From: Thalassobaculum_A sp040219615
GTDB lineage: Bacteria > Pseudomonadota > Alphaproteobacteria > Thalassobaculales > Thalassobaculaceae
Reading direction: 5' to 3'
Length of the DNA: 64,000 nucleotides
Assembly: GCF_040219615.1 (NCBI RefSeq)
Contig: NZ_JAVJSE010000044.1
Span: forward strand, 110,536 to 174,535
The notes beneath the pieces were generated by a model, which was given only the letters and a program-made list of their open reading frames with translations, was not told the origin of the DNA and searched no databases. Both the position numbers and the translations under genes were made by a program. Below are positions 41,435-49,910 of this stretch, piece after piece (position 1 is the stretch's first letter; each line of letters begins with the position of its first letter).

Positions 41435-42196
41435 ATGCCCGCCTCTTCGATGAAGTCGCTGCACAAGGCGATCGCCGTCCTCGACTGCTTCAGCCGGACC
41501 GAGCCGTCGCTGACCCTGGGCAGCATCGCCGCCCGGCTGGCGCTGCCGAAGCCGACCGCCCACCGCCTGCTGGCCGCCCTGCGCGAGGCCGGGCTGATCG
41601 TCCAGGACGGCAGCCGCGACCGCTATCGCCTGGGGCTGAAGCTGGTGGCGCTGGGCGGCGTCGTGCTGTCCGACCTGGCGCTGTTCCATGTCGCCCGGCC
41701 GTATGCCGAGCGGCTGGCCAACCAGAGCGGCGAGGCCGCCCATCTGTGCGCCTTCGACGGCTTCAACGTGATGTCGATCGACCGCCGCGAGATGCAGCCG
41801 GGGCGCAACGAGCAGGTGATCATCGAGCGCGAGCCGCCGCACTGCACCTCCACCGGCAAGGCGATCCTGGCATTCCAGCCGGAGCAGGTCGTGGCACGCG
41901 TAGTCGCCGCCGGGCTGCCGCGCTTCACCGCCGGCACCATCACCGACCCGCAGGCGCTGCGGGCCGAGCTCGCCGAAGTGCGCGACCGCGGCTACGCCCT
42001 CGACCTGGAGGAGCGGCAGGTCGGCATCCGCTGCGTCGGCGCCCCGATCCGCGACCCGGCCGGCGCCGTGGTCGGCTCGATCAGCGCGACCGGCCCGGCC
42101 GACCGCTTCCCGGACGGCCGCCTGCCGGCGATCGCCGAACTGGTGACCGGGACCGCCCGGGCGATCTCCAACGCCCTGGCCGCCCGCGCCGGTTGA
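41435..42196 (+). CDS. IclR-family transcriptional regulator
   Basis: About 253 residues. The winged helix (KAIAVLDCFSRTEPSLTLGSIAARLALPKPTAHRLLAALREAGLI) precedes an effector domain with the typical CTSTGKAILAF and LDLEERQVGIRCVGAPI. The open frame starts at 41423 inside an operator; I place the start at the next ATG, 41435, though 41450 (MKSLHKAI) is also possible. It is divergent from the dapA-like gene and probably controls it. Confidence 0.9.
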   Translation: MPASSMKSLHKAIAVLDCFSRTEPSLTLGSIAARLALPKPTAHRLLAALREAGLIVQDGSRDRYRLGLKLVALGGVVLSDLALFHVARPYAERLANQSGEAAHLCAFDGFNVMSIDRREMQPGRNEQVIIEREPPHCTSTGKAILAFQPEQVVARVVAAGLPRFTAGTITDPQALRAELAEVRDRGYALDLEERQVGIRCVGAPIRDPAGAVVGSISATGPADRFPDGRLPAIAELVTGTARAISNALAARAG

Positions 42197-42199
42197 ACG

Positions 42200-42982
42200 T
42201 CACGCCCCCTCGGGGATGGTCCCGTCATAGGCGACGGCGTGGTCGGCGGTCTCCCAGATCGCCCGCATGGCCGGCTTGTGCTGCTCCTCGTGGACATGCC
42301 CGACCAGCCCGGCGCAGCGGGTGATCAGCGCGAACCCGCGCAGGATCTCGGCCGGCACCCCGCAATCCCCCAGGCAGGCGGCGATCGCCCCGGTCGCGTT
42401 GATGGTGATGTGCTTGCCGTAGACCGCGTCGACCGCCGCCGACAGCGCCAGCACCGCTTCGACATGGCGGTCGGCCACCCCCTGGTCGCGGGCCACCTGG
42501 AACAGCCGGATCGAGCGCGGGTCGTCCGGCCGGTGCAGGTGGTGGCCGAAACCGGGCAGCGGCTTGCGGGCGGCACGATGCTGCTCGGCGACCCGCCGGG
42601 CAGCCGCCGGCACCCCGGCGGAGTCGGCCAGGATCTCCGCCAGCAGCGCGGCGCAGCCCTCCATGGTGCCGACGAATACGCTGCCGACCCCCATCAGCCC
42701 AGCCGCGACCCCGGCCTGCATCGCCTCCGGCGCGCTCGAGTAGATCAGCCGGGTGGCGAGCGCGCTCGGCGTCAGCCCGTGCTCCATCAGGGTCACCAGG
42801 CAGGCGTCGACCACCGCGGTCTGGGCCGGCGTCGGCATCCGCCCGAGTATCTGGAAGTAGATCATCTCGGTGAAGCTGAGCTTGCCGATCAGCTCGCGGC
42901 ACAGGCTGCGGTCTCGGATGAAGATGTCTTCGTTGGTATGGGTCGCGATGCTGGTGGTCTGCTTGTCCGGCATGAAGCTCAT
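42200..42982 (-). CDS. citryl-CoA lyase / citrate-synthase family protein
   Basis: A 260-residue short citrate-synthase fold protein with EMIYFQILGRMPTPAQ, PLPGFGHHLHRPDDPRS and a C-terminal GHVHEEQHKPAMRAIWE, the pattern of annotated citryl-CoA lyases. The His of FGHHLH and an acidic residue would be catalytic by analogy. GGAG lies eight bases before the ATG. Its actual substrate is unknown; convergent with the IclR gene four bases away. Confidence 0.8.
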   Translation of the reverse strand: MSFMPDKQTTSIATHTNEDIFIRDRSLCRELIGKLSFTEMIYFQILGRMPTPAQTAVVDACLVTLMEHGLTPSALATRLIYSSAPEAMQAGVAAGLMGVGSVFVGTMEGCAALLAEILADSAGVPAAARRVAEQHRAARKPLPGFGHHLHRPDDPRSIRLFQVARDQGVADRHVEAVLALSAAVDAVYGKHITINATGAIAACLGDCGVPAEILRGFALITRCAGLVGHVHEEQHKPAMRAIWETADHAVAYDGTIPEGA

Positions 42983-43047
42983 CGAGGCAACTCCGCTTGC
43001 GTGTTCCGGGGCCGAGGGTCGGACGATCGGCGGGCCCGAGCAACGGC

Positions 43048-43064
43048 TTGATTGCAGGAATCAA
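43048..43064. promoter_or_regulatory. inverted repeat between citryl-CoA lyase and DUF2332 genes
   Basis: TTGATT-GCAGG-AATCAA is a perfect dyad in the 145-bp divergent gap. The half-site spacing (TTGAT-N7-ATCAA) is too wide for FNR. It is probably an operator for one or both genes; the regulator is unknown. Confidence 0.4.
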
Positions 43065-43127
43065 CCAAGGGCCGGGCGCCGGCAGGACCTATCCTGCGGT
43101 GCTTCGACCCGCAGGAGGAAGACCGCC

Positions 43128-44177
43128 GTGCCGCTGCCCGCCCCGATCGCCCAGGCGTTCGACCGCCAGGCCGCCGCCTGCCACGACCTCGGCTCGCCGT
43201 TCAACGCCCTGCTGTGCGAGACGCTGCGCACGCACCTGTCGGCGGAGAGCCGCTTCGGAAGGCGGGTCCACGACTGGCCCGGCCAGCCGGTCGAGGACGC
43301 CCTGGCCCTGCGCGTCTGTGGCGGCCTGCACGCGCTGAGCCGGTCCGGGCGCTGCCCGACGCTGGCCGCGGCCTATCCACCGGCCGAGCCCGACACCGGG
43401 CGGCTCCGCGAGGCCGTCGAGGCGGCGCTCGACGGGCATGACGACTTCCTCTGCGACTGGCTGGACAGCCCGCCGCAGACCAACGAGGTCTCGCGCTCGG
43501 CCTCGATCCTGGGCGGCTGCCTGAGCGTCGGCCTAGCGACCGGACTGCCGCTGGAGGTCTACGAGATCGGTTCCAGCGCCGGGCTGAACCTCGGCTTCGA
43601 CCGCTGGCACTACGACCTCGGAATCGCCGAATGGGGCTCCGAGGCGTCCGGCGTCCGGATCGTCTCACGCTGCGAGGGCAGGTTGCCGCTCGACGCGCCG
43701 CTGACGGTCGTGCACCGCGAAGGCTGCGACCGCAATCCGCTCGACCCGCGCTCGGCGGCCGACCGCGAGCGGCTGCTGTCCTACATCTGGCCCGGCCAGG
43801 CCGAGCGCAGCGCCCGCATCGCCGCTGCGCTGAAGATGGCGGCCGAGGCCGGCTGGCGGGTCGAGAGGACCGACGCCGCGGAGTGGGTCGAGGACCGGTT
43901 CGCCCGGCCCGGGACGCCCGGCCGGACCCGGGTGCTGGTGCACACCATCGTCTGGCAGTACCTGCCGACGGATACGCAGCGCCGCATCGAAGCCGCGATC
44001 CGCGCCGCCGGAACCGCCGCGACCGCGCGGTCGCCGGTCGCCTGGCTGCGGATCGAGCCGGACGGCGTCCAGGGCTCGGCCGGCGTCCGCCTCACACTGT
44101 GGCCGGATGGCGAAACCCGCCTGCTCGGCCGCGCCGACTTCCACGGCCGCTGGCACCGCTGGGACCTCCCGAGCTGA
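43128..44177 (+). CDS. DUF2332 family protein
   Basis: A 349-residue protein with FDRQAAACHDLGSPFNALLCETL near the N-terminus, EVYEIGSSAGLNLGFDRWHY in the middle (a methyltransferase-like glycine region) and VHTIVWQYLPTDTQRRI near the C-terminus, all DUF2332 marks. The start is GTG with GGAGGAAG seven bases upstream. Function unknown; a SAM-binding fold is suggested by EIGSSAGLN. Confidence 0.82.
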   Translation: MPLPAPIAQAFDRQAAACHDLGSPFNALLCETLRTHLSAESRFGRRVHDWPGQPVEDALALRVCGGLHALSRSGRCPTLAAAYPPAEPDTGRLREAVEAALDGHDDFLCDWLDSPPQTNEVSRSASILGGCLSVGLATGLPLEVYEIGSSAGLNLGFDRWHYDLGIAEWGSEASGVRIVSRCEGRLPLDAPLTVVHREGCDRNPLDPRSAADRERLLSYIWPGQAERSARIAAALKMAAEAGWRVERTDAAEWVEDRFARPGTPGRTRVLVHTIVWQYLPTDTQRRIEAAIRAAGTAATARSPVAWLRIEPDGVQGSAGVRLTLWPDGETRLLGRADFHGRWHRWDLPS

Positions 44178-44195
44178 GACGCGGGGATCGGGCAT

Positions 44196-44957
44196 CTAGT
44201 CGATGATCTTGATGTAGGCCCGTCCCTCCATCGGAGAGGCCGCTCCCGACGGCACGAACAGGTCCTGCCGGAACTTCCTGGGGTTGTCGACTTCGATGAC
44301 GAACGGGCAGTCCATGATCACACGCTCCGCAATAACACGCGAATGCGCCTTGTCGCCATTCCTCGCCAGAAAAAACTTCGGCGAATCATCCATTGTTATA
44401 AACAATAATTCATGATCGAAATCTCGGCAAAAATCATTTATTCCTTCGATCATCCCAATCGCATGCTGGTACTGTTCAGGCGTCATATTTCTTCGAATTT
44501 TCATCTTGTTCATATTGATACCCATATACCAATAATCATCACCACAAAGAAATCCGCCATCCTTAATTTTGGGAGCGAATTCCTTCAGGTCACGATAAAT
44601 GTTCTCATAGTCGTGATAACCATCGATATAAACCCAGTCGAAATAACCGTCGGGAAAATTCTTCGCCGCATTGAACGAGTAATCTCGTGTCAATTCGACC
44701 CGCCCGGCGCGCTCCGGCTTGTTCGCCCACGCGAGAACATTCTTATATGCGATTTCCATCTCATTCTGGGGCACGTGCTTTAAATACACGTCGTCGTCAT
44801 AGACGCCCCATGGATCAATCAAGTGAAGTTTCTGAGGATTTATCCGATCGAACATAATCCTCGCATTGTTTCCATTTTTAACCCCAACCTCGCCGCCAAT
44901 AGTATGTTTCTTGAAATAATTGTAAACCTGATCGACGCCATAAGACACAATGAACAT
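44196..44957 (-). CDS. class I SAM methyltransferase, AT-rich and probably acquired
   Basis: A 253-residue protein with a Methyltransf_24-like core: HTIGGEVGVKNGNNARIM (SAM loop), LHLIDPWGVY, FDWVYIDGYHDYENIYRDL and LKDGG-like KIKDGGFLCGDDYW. Such enzymes often act in cell-surface sugar or secondary metabolism. By my count positions 44401-44580 hold 66 G+C in 180 (37%), against roughly 70% around. The last 45 codons (44221-44280, 41 of 60 G+C) return to host composition. GGAG lies eight bases before the ATG. Confidence 0.8.
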   Translation of the reverse strand: MFIVSYGVDQVYNYFKKHTIGGEVGVKNGNNARIMFDRINPQKLHLIDPWGVYDDDVYLKHVPQNEMEIAYKNVLAWANKPERAGRVELTRDYSFNAAKNFPDGYFDWVYIDGYHDYENIYRDLKEFAPKIKDGGFLCGDDYWYMGINMNKMKIRRNMTPEQYQHAIGMIEGINDFCRDFDHELLFITMDDSPKFFLARNGDKAHSRVIAERVIMDCPFVIEVDNPRKFRQDLFVPSGAASPMEGRAYIKIID

Positions 44958-45132
44958 CAGGAAGACTCCGCCACCGGTTTACGGTTCGAAATCATTCCAT
45001 GGAAGACAGAACCGTTCCAGGCAAAACCATAAGTGAAGACCGTCGGCCGCCGGTCGGGCCGGTCGATCCGGCGCGCCCGGTCGCCAACTCACCATTGGCG
45101 GCCGGGCGGCGCGAGAGTACCCGGTCCGGCGC

Positions 45133-47001
45133 TCAGAACGCCTTGTCGGTCTCCGGCCGGTACCGGTTCCTCGGCATGAAGCCCGAACGCGCGGCCTCGC
45201 GCGGCTCGCGCACCCAGACCTCGCGGTTCGGGTGCAGGCCGCCGCCGCGGGTCGCCGGCACCGCGGTGTGGCGGGCGCGGTGCAGCAGCCGCGTGTCGGC
45301 AATGCCGCAGTTCGGGTGGATGCCGCCGTTGTCGGCCACCGCCTTGTCCCAGGCCACCTTGCGCGTCGCCAGCGTCGCCGGGTCGTTCAGCGCGGTGCAG
45401 GTCAACTCGTTGGCGTTCAGGTCGACCACGATCTCGTCGCCGTCCTCGATGAACGCGATCGGGCCGCCGAGCGCCGCCTCGGGGCCGACATGGCCGATCA
45501 CCAATCCGACCGACCCGCCGGAGAACCGGGCGTCGGTCATCAGCCCGACCACGATGCCGCGCTCGCGGCACAGCGTGGTGATCCGCGAGGTCGGGTCGAG
45601 CATCTCCGGCATGCCCGGCGCGCCGCTCGGCCCCTCGTAGCGCACGATGATCATGTCGTGGTTCTCGAAGCTGCCCGGCGTCTCGTCGAGCGCCTTCAGC
45701 AGCCCCTGCTCGCCCTCGAATACCCGCGCCTTGCCGATGAAGGTGTTGTTCTCCAGGCCGCCCTCGACGCCGGCGAGCTTCAGGATCGCCGAGAAGTCGG
45801 GCGACAGGTTGCCGCCCAGGACCCGCAGGCCGCCGGTCGGCTTGTACGGCTTCGCGACCGGATAGACGACCCTGCCGTCGACCGGCTTCGCCTCGAGACG
45901 GGCGACCTGGGCGGCCAGGGTCTCGCCGGTGCAGGTCATGACCTCGCCGTTCAGCAGGCCGGCGTCCAGCAGCTCGCGGACGATCACCTGCACGCCGCCG
46001 ACCTCGTCGATGTCGACCATCGAGTATTTGCCGTAGGGCCGGGCGTCGGTCAGCACCGGCACCACATACTGCGACAGGTGGTTGAACTCCTCCGGCGTCA
46101 TGACCTCCTTCCAGAAGTCGCCGAAGCCGGCGGCCCGGGCGATCTCCGGCGCGTGCAGGGTGACGTTGGTCGAGCCGCCGATCGACATCGCCACGATCAC
46201 CGCGTTGCGCAGGGAGTCGCGCTGGACGATGTCGCGCGGCTTCAGGTCGGCGTCGATCATGGCCGCCAGATGCTCGACCAGTTCGGCCGGGAACTCGGTC
46301 AGCCGGCGCGGGTCGTCGGAGGCCGGCGCCACCATCTGCAGCGGCTGCATGCCGACCACGCCGATGAAGGTCTGCATGGTGTTGTAGGTGAACATGCCGC
46401 CGCAGCTGCCGAAGCCCGGGCAGGCGTGGCAGGCGATGTGGTGGCGGTACTCGGGGTCCGGGTGGCCGGCGACCTGGTAGGCGCTGACGATGTCCAGCGC
46501 CTCGCCGGTCTTCGGGTCGTGGCCCGGGTGGATCGGTCCGTCCGACATGATGATGGCCGGCTGGTTGTGTTCCAGCAGGGCGGCCAGCGTGCCGACCGGC
46601 GGCTTGTCGCACGCCACCACCGCGATGGTGCCGGCCAGGCCGGTCGCCTCCAGATGCTCGCACAGCGCGTCGTGGGTAACCTCGCGGCCGATCAGCGAGT
46701 AGCGCATCTCGCGGGTGCCGTTGCGGATGCCGTCGGAGGTGGCGATCGTGAATTCCGGCTGGACGAGGCGCAGCTTGAGGTCGTCCTTGCCCTGGCCGAT
46801 GCGGCTCTTCAGGCAGGCATGGATGGCATCGACCTTCGCCGCGACGCCGAGATAGCACTGGCTGTCGCCCTTGGTGCCGACCACGCCGACCGACGGCTCG
46901 TGGATCAGTTCCGGGTCGGTGCCGAGTTCGCGCGCGAGCCCGATGGTCTGGGTGGATCGGCCCGGGTGGCGGTCGATGAGGACGGTCTTTGAGTTCTTCA
47001 C
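45133..47001 (-). CDS. IlvD/Edd-family dehydratase
   Basis: A 622-residue Fe-S dehydratase. Cluster cysteines are visible in GDSQCYLG, VVACDKPPVG and GFGSCGGMFT; the substrate loop SIGGSTNVTLH and ARFSGGSVGLVIGHVGPEA also fit. The sequence is not the canonical IlvD of isoleucine/valine synthesis (that usually has PCN and GMYTAN), so a sugar-acid or 6-phosphogluconate dehydratase role is possible. Divergent from the chemoreceptor across 250 bp, in which I saw no recognised operator. Confidence 0.85.
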   Translation of the reverse strand: MKNSKTVLIDRHPGRSTQTIGLARELGTDPELIHEPSVGVVGTKGDSQCYLGVAAKVDAIHACLKSRIGQGKDDLKLRLVQPEFTIATSDGIRNGTREMRYSLIGREVTHDALCEHLEATGLAGTIAVVACDKPPVGTLAALLEHNQPAIIMSDGPIHPGHDPKTGEALDIVSAYQVAGHPDPEYRHHIACHACPGFGSCGGMFTYNTMQTFIGVVGMQPLQMVAPASDDPRRLTEFPAELVEHLAAMIDADLKPRDIVQRDSLRNAVIVAMSIGGSTNVTLHAPEIARAAGFGDFWKEVMTPEEFNHLSQYVVPVLTDARPYGKYSMVDIDEVGGVQVIVRELLDAGLLNGEVMTCTGETLAAQVARLEAKPVDGRVVYPVAKPYKPTGGLRVLGGNLSPDFSAILKLAGVEGGLENNTFIGKARVFEGEQGLLKALDETPGSFENHDMIIVRYEGPSGAPGMPEMLDPTSRITTLCRERGIVVGLMTDARFSGGSVGLVIGHVGPEAALGGPIAFIEDGDEIVVDLNANELTCTALNDPATLATRKVAWDKAVADNGGIHPNCGIADTRLLHRARHTAVPATRGGGLHPNREVWVREPREAARSGFMPRNRYRPETDKAF

Positions 47002-47251
47002 GGGAGGTTCCTTAAGACGGCGACAGACGGTCGGCGAGCGGTGACGGCCCGGGAGGCTGACCCGCCCCGGTCGATTGGTCCAGACGGAATGTTAGTGCAT
47101 CGGCGGTTTCTCCGCCAAGCCGGGCCCGACCGCACCGCGCGTCGCACACACTTCGCGAGCTCGGCCGACGGAGACAACGGCCCCGCGTTAAGCATTTTTT
47201 ATCTCTATTTTGCGCGAATTGCGCCGGGAGAAGGCTCGGAGGGATTTGGAA

Positions 47252-48949
47252 ATGCGCAGTTTCACAGGTCTTTGGACCATTCGAAATCGAATGATCGTGG
47301 TCGCCGCGGCGGCCATCGTCGCGATCGCCCTGCTCGGCGGGCTCCAGTTCATGGCCGCCGGAGCCGTCAAGTCGACCACGGCCCAGGTCGCCGAGCTGAA
47401 GGCTGCGCAGGACATTCTCGGCGAGGCCAGGCGGAAGAACATCGAGCTGCTGCTGGCGGCGATGGACTCGATCATCGACAAGGCCGAGGGCTCCATCAAC
47501 CCCGAGCGGAAGGAAGTGATCGGCCAGGCAGTCGGGTACATCGAAGCTCATCTGGCCGACATCGAGGCCCTCGGCATCCGGGCCGGGGCCGGCGACATCA
47601 CCGGCCCCCTCGAGGCCGACTTCGCAGCACTCGCGAAGGCGATCCAGGTCGACCTCGCCAAGGCGATCGAGAGCAACGCCGCCGACGACGCGTTCGCCCG
47701 GATCGACGACGTGATCGACGGCGCGGGCGAGCGCTTCGCGGCGTCGCTGGCGGCCGTCGACCGGGGCGCGAACGCGTTGCTGGAAGGCCAGCTGGCCGCG
47801 GCGAACGAGGCGGTCGACCGGTCCCTGACCGCGGCGATCCTGGCCTCGGTCGTCGCGCTCGCCGTGTTCCTGCCGCTGGTGATCTTGGTGACCCGCAGCA
47901 TCGTCTCCGGCCTGGCCGGGCTGACCGCGGCGATGACCCGGCTGGCGCGCGGCGAGCTCGCCACCGAGGTGCCCTACACCGCCAACCGCGACGAGCTGGC
48001 GACCATGGCCGGGGCGGTCCAGGTGTTCAAGGAGAACGCCCTCGAGATCGACACGCTGCGCGGCGAGCGCGAACGCCAGGAGAAGGCGGCCGCCGAGGAG
48101 CGGCGAACCGCCATGATGTCGCTCTCCGACGAGTTCGAGGCCTCGGTGAAGTCGGTGGTCGACACCGTCTCCTCGGCCGCCTCGGAGATGAGCGGCACGG
48201 CCGACCGTGCCGTCGCGGCGACCGACGCCGCGGTCCGCGAGGCCAACGAGGTGGCGGAGACGTCCCAGCAGACCAATGCCGCCGTCCAGGCCGTGGCGAC
48301 CGCCGCCGAGCAGCTCAGCAGCTCGATCCTGGAGATCAACCGCCAGGTCGGGCAGTCGGCCCAGATCACCCGGGAGGCGTCGAGCACCGCCCAGACCACC
48401 AACGAGCAGGTCCGCGGGCTCGCCGAGGCCGCCGAGAAGATCGGCGACGTCATCTCGCTGATCCAGAGCATCGCCGAGCAGACCAACCTGCTGGCGCTGA
48501 ACGCGACGATCGAGGCGGCCCGCGCCGGCGAGGCCGGCAAGGGCTTCGCGGTGGTCGCCTCGGAGGTCAAGAGCCTGGCCACCCAGACCGCCAAGGCGAC
48601 CGAGGAGATCTCCGGGCAGATCGCCGCCATCCAGGCCGCCACCGGCACCGCCGTCGAGGCGATCGGACGGATCACCGCCACCACCGAGGAGATCAACACG
48701 ATCACCGCCTCGGTTGCGGCGTCGGTCGAGCAGCAGGGCGCCGCCACCCAGGAGATCTCCCGCAGCGCCCAGGAGGCCGCCCGGACGGTCGAGCAGACCG
48801 CCGAGACGATCCGCCGGGTCAGCGAGATGTCGATGGAGACCGGCCGGTCGGTGGGGAGCGTCTCGCAGGCGGCCGGCCTGCTCGACAGTCAGTTCGTTTC
48901 GCTGCGCGGCCAGGTCGAGACCTTCATCGAGCGGATCCGGGCGGCGTGA
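47252..48949 (+). CDS. methyl-accepting chemotaxis protein
   Basis: A 565-residue chemoreceptor. Membrane helix 1 (about 11-33, MIVVAAAAIVAIALLGGLQ) and helix 2 (about 190-212, LTAAILASVVALAVFLPLV) bracket a helical periplasmic sensor domain of about 155 residues. A HAMP domain and a signalling domain with the hairpin tip SIAEQTNLLALNATIEAARAG follow. The C-terminus has no CheR-docking pentapeptide. GGAGGGATTTGGAA lies upstream of the ATG. Ligand unknown. Confidence 0.93.
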   Translation: MRSFTGLWTIRNRMIVVAAAAIVAIALLGGLQFMAAGAVKSTTAQVAELKAAQDILGEARRKNIELLLAAMDSIIDKAEGSINPERKEVIGQAVGYIEAHLADIEALGIRAGAGDITGPLEADFAALAKAIQVDLAKAIESNAADDAFARIDDVIDGAGERFAASLAAVDRGANALLEGQLAAANEAVDRSLTAAILASVVALAVFLPLVILVTRSIVSGLAGLTAAMTRLARGELATEVPYTANRDELATMAGAVQVFKENALEIDTLRGERERQEKAAAEERRTAMMSLSDEFEASVKSVVDTVSSAASEMSGTADRAVAATDAAVREANEVAETSQQTNAAVQAVATAAEQLSSSILEINRQVGQSAQITREASSTAQTTNEQVRGLAEAAEKIGDVISLIQSIAEQTNLLALNATIEAARAGEAGKGFAVVASEVKSLATQTAKATEEISGQIAAIQAATGTAVEAIGRITATTEEINTITASVAASVEQQGAATQEISRSAQEAARTVEQTAETIRRVSEMSMETGRSVGSVSQAAGLLDSQFVSLRGQVETFIERIRAA

Positions 48950-48958
48950 CGCCGCGGG

Positions 48959-48981
48959 CGGCGCCGGTTCGTCCGGCGCCG
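48959..48981. terminator. hairpin between chemoreceptor and PanE-like gene
   Basis: CGGCGCCGG (48959-48967) and CCGGCGCCG (48973-48981) form a 9-bp stem with a five-base loop exactly in the 34-bp convergent gap. It can end transcription from both sides, although T-runs are absent. Confidence 0.5.
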
Positions 48982-48983
48982 TC

Positions 48984-49910
48984 TCAGCCGGTCGGGGCCG
49001 GCGGCCGGCCCTTCTCCGCCAGCCTGACCGCCACCATCAGCGTCAGGTTGATCGGCGTCGGGATGCCGTGCTCGGCCCCCTTGCGCACCACGTAGCCGTT
49101 CAGGAAGTCGATCTCGCTCGGCTTGCCGCGCAGCAGGTCGCGGGCGGTCGACGACAGCTGCCCGGGCATGCGTTCGGCGACCGCCAGCATCTGCGCCGCG
49201 GTGTCCGCCGGCAGCGTCACCCCGCAGGCCGCGGCGACCGCCGTGCACTCGGCCACCACGCCCAGCATCACCTCGCGCGCGCCGTCGGTCTGCAGCATCG
49301 GTGCGTAGGGGATCGCCCCGATCGCCGACAGCCCGTTGTAGGCGCAGTTGGTGACCAGCTTGCCCCACAGCGCCGCGTCGATGTCGTCCGACACCGTCGT
49401 CGGGATGCCGGCCGCCGCGAGCACCCCGGCAAGCGCCGCGCCGTCCGGCGCCGCCCCGATCACCAGCTCGCCGCCGCCGTGGTGCCTGACATGGCCCGGA
49501 CCGGCCATCCCGGTGCCGGCATGGACGATCGCCGGAACCGCCGACCGGCCGGCCACCGCGGCGAAGCGCTCGGCGTTGTCGATGCCGTTCTGCAGGCTGA
49601 GGACCGTCGTGTGCGGCCCCAGGCGCCCGGCCAGCGAGCGCGCCACGCCCTCGGTGTCGGCCGATTTCACGCAGACCATCACCAGGTCCGGCCGGTCGAT
49701 GCCGGCGGCGTCGACCGCGGCCCGCGCCGGCACATGCTCCCTGCCCGCCGCGGTCTCCAGGAGCAGCCCGTGCCGGTTGATCGCGTCGACATGGGCCGGC
49801 CGGCCGACGAAGGTGACATCGTGCCCCGCCCGCGCCAGCAGTCCGCCGAAATAGCAGCCGACCGCGCCGGCCCCGAACACGCAGACCCGCAACGCACCCT
49901 CCCCGGTCAC
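48984..49910 (-). CDS. PanE/ApbA-family 2-dehydropantoate 2-reductase-like protein
   Basis: A 308-residue NADPH reductase, VCVFGAGAVGCYFGGLLARAGHDV at the N-terminus, with LVMVCVKSADTE, LSLQNGIDN and catalytic Lys in LWGKLVTNCAYNGLSA. The start is GTG overlapping the ligase stop (GTGA); a TTG five codons on is also possible. Several paralogues occur per genome, so ketopantoate may not be the substrate; pairing with an acyl-CoA ligase suggests a catabolic role. Confidence 0.85.
   Translation of the reverse strand: MTGEGALRVCVFGAGAVGCYFGGLLARAGHDVTFVGRPAHVDAINRHGLLLETAAGREHVPARAAVDAAGIDRPDLVMVCVKSADTEGVARSLAGRLGPHTTVLSLQNGIDNAERFAAVAGRSAVPAIVHAGTGMAGPGHVRHHGGGELVIGAAPDGAALAGVLAAAGIPTTVSDDIDAALWGKLVTNCAYNGLSAIGAIPYAPMLQTDGAREVMLGVVAECTAVAAACGVTLPADTAAQMLAVAERMPGQLSSTARDLLRGKPSEIDFLNGYVVRKGAEHGIPTPINLTLMVAVRLAEKGRPPAPTG

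Noticed and set aside
44975..44995. T-loop-like GGTTCGAAATC as a tRNA gene
   Set aside because: No acceptor, anticodon or D-arm pairing could be drawn around it.
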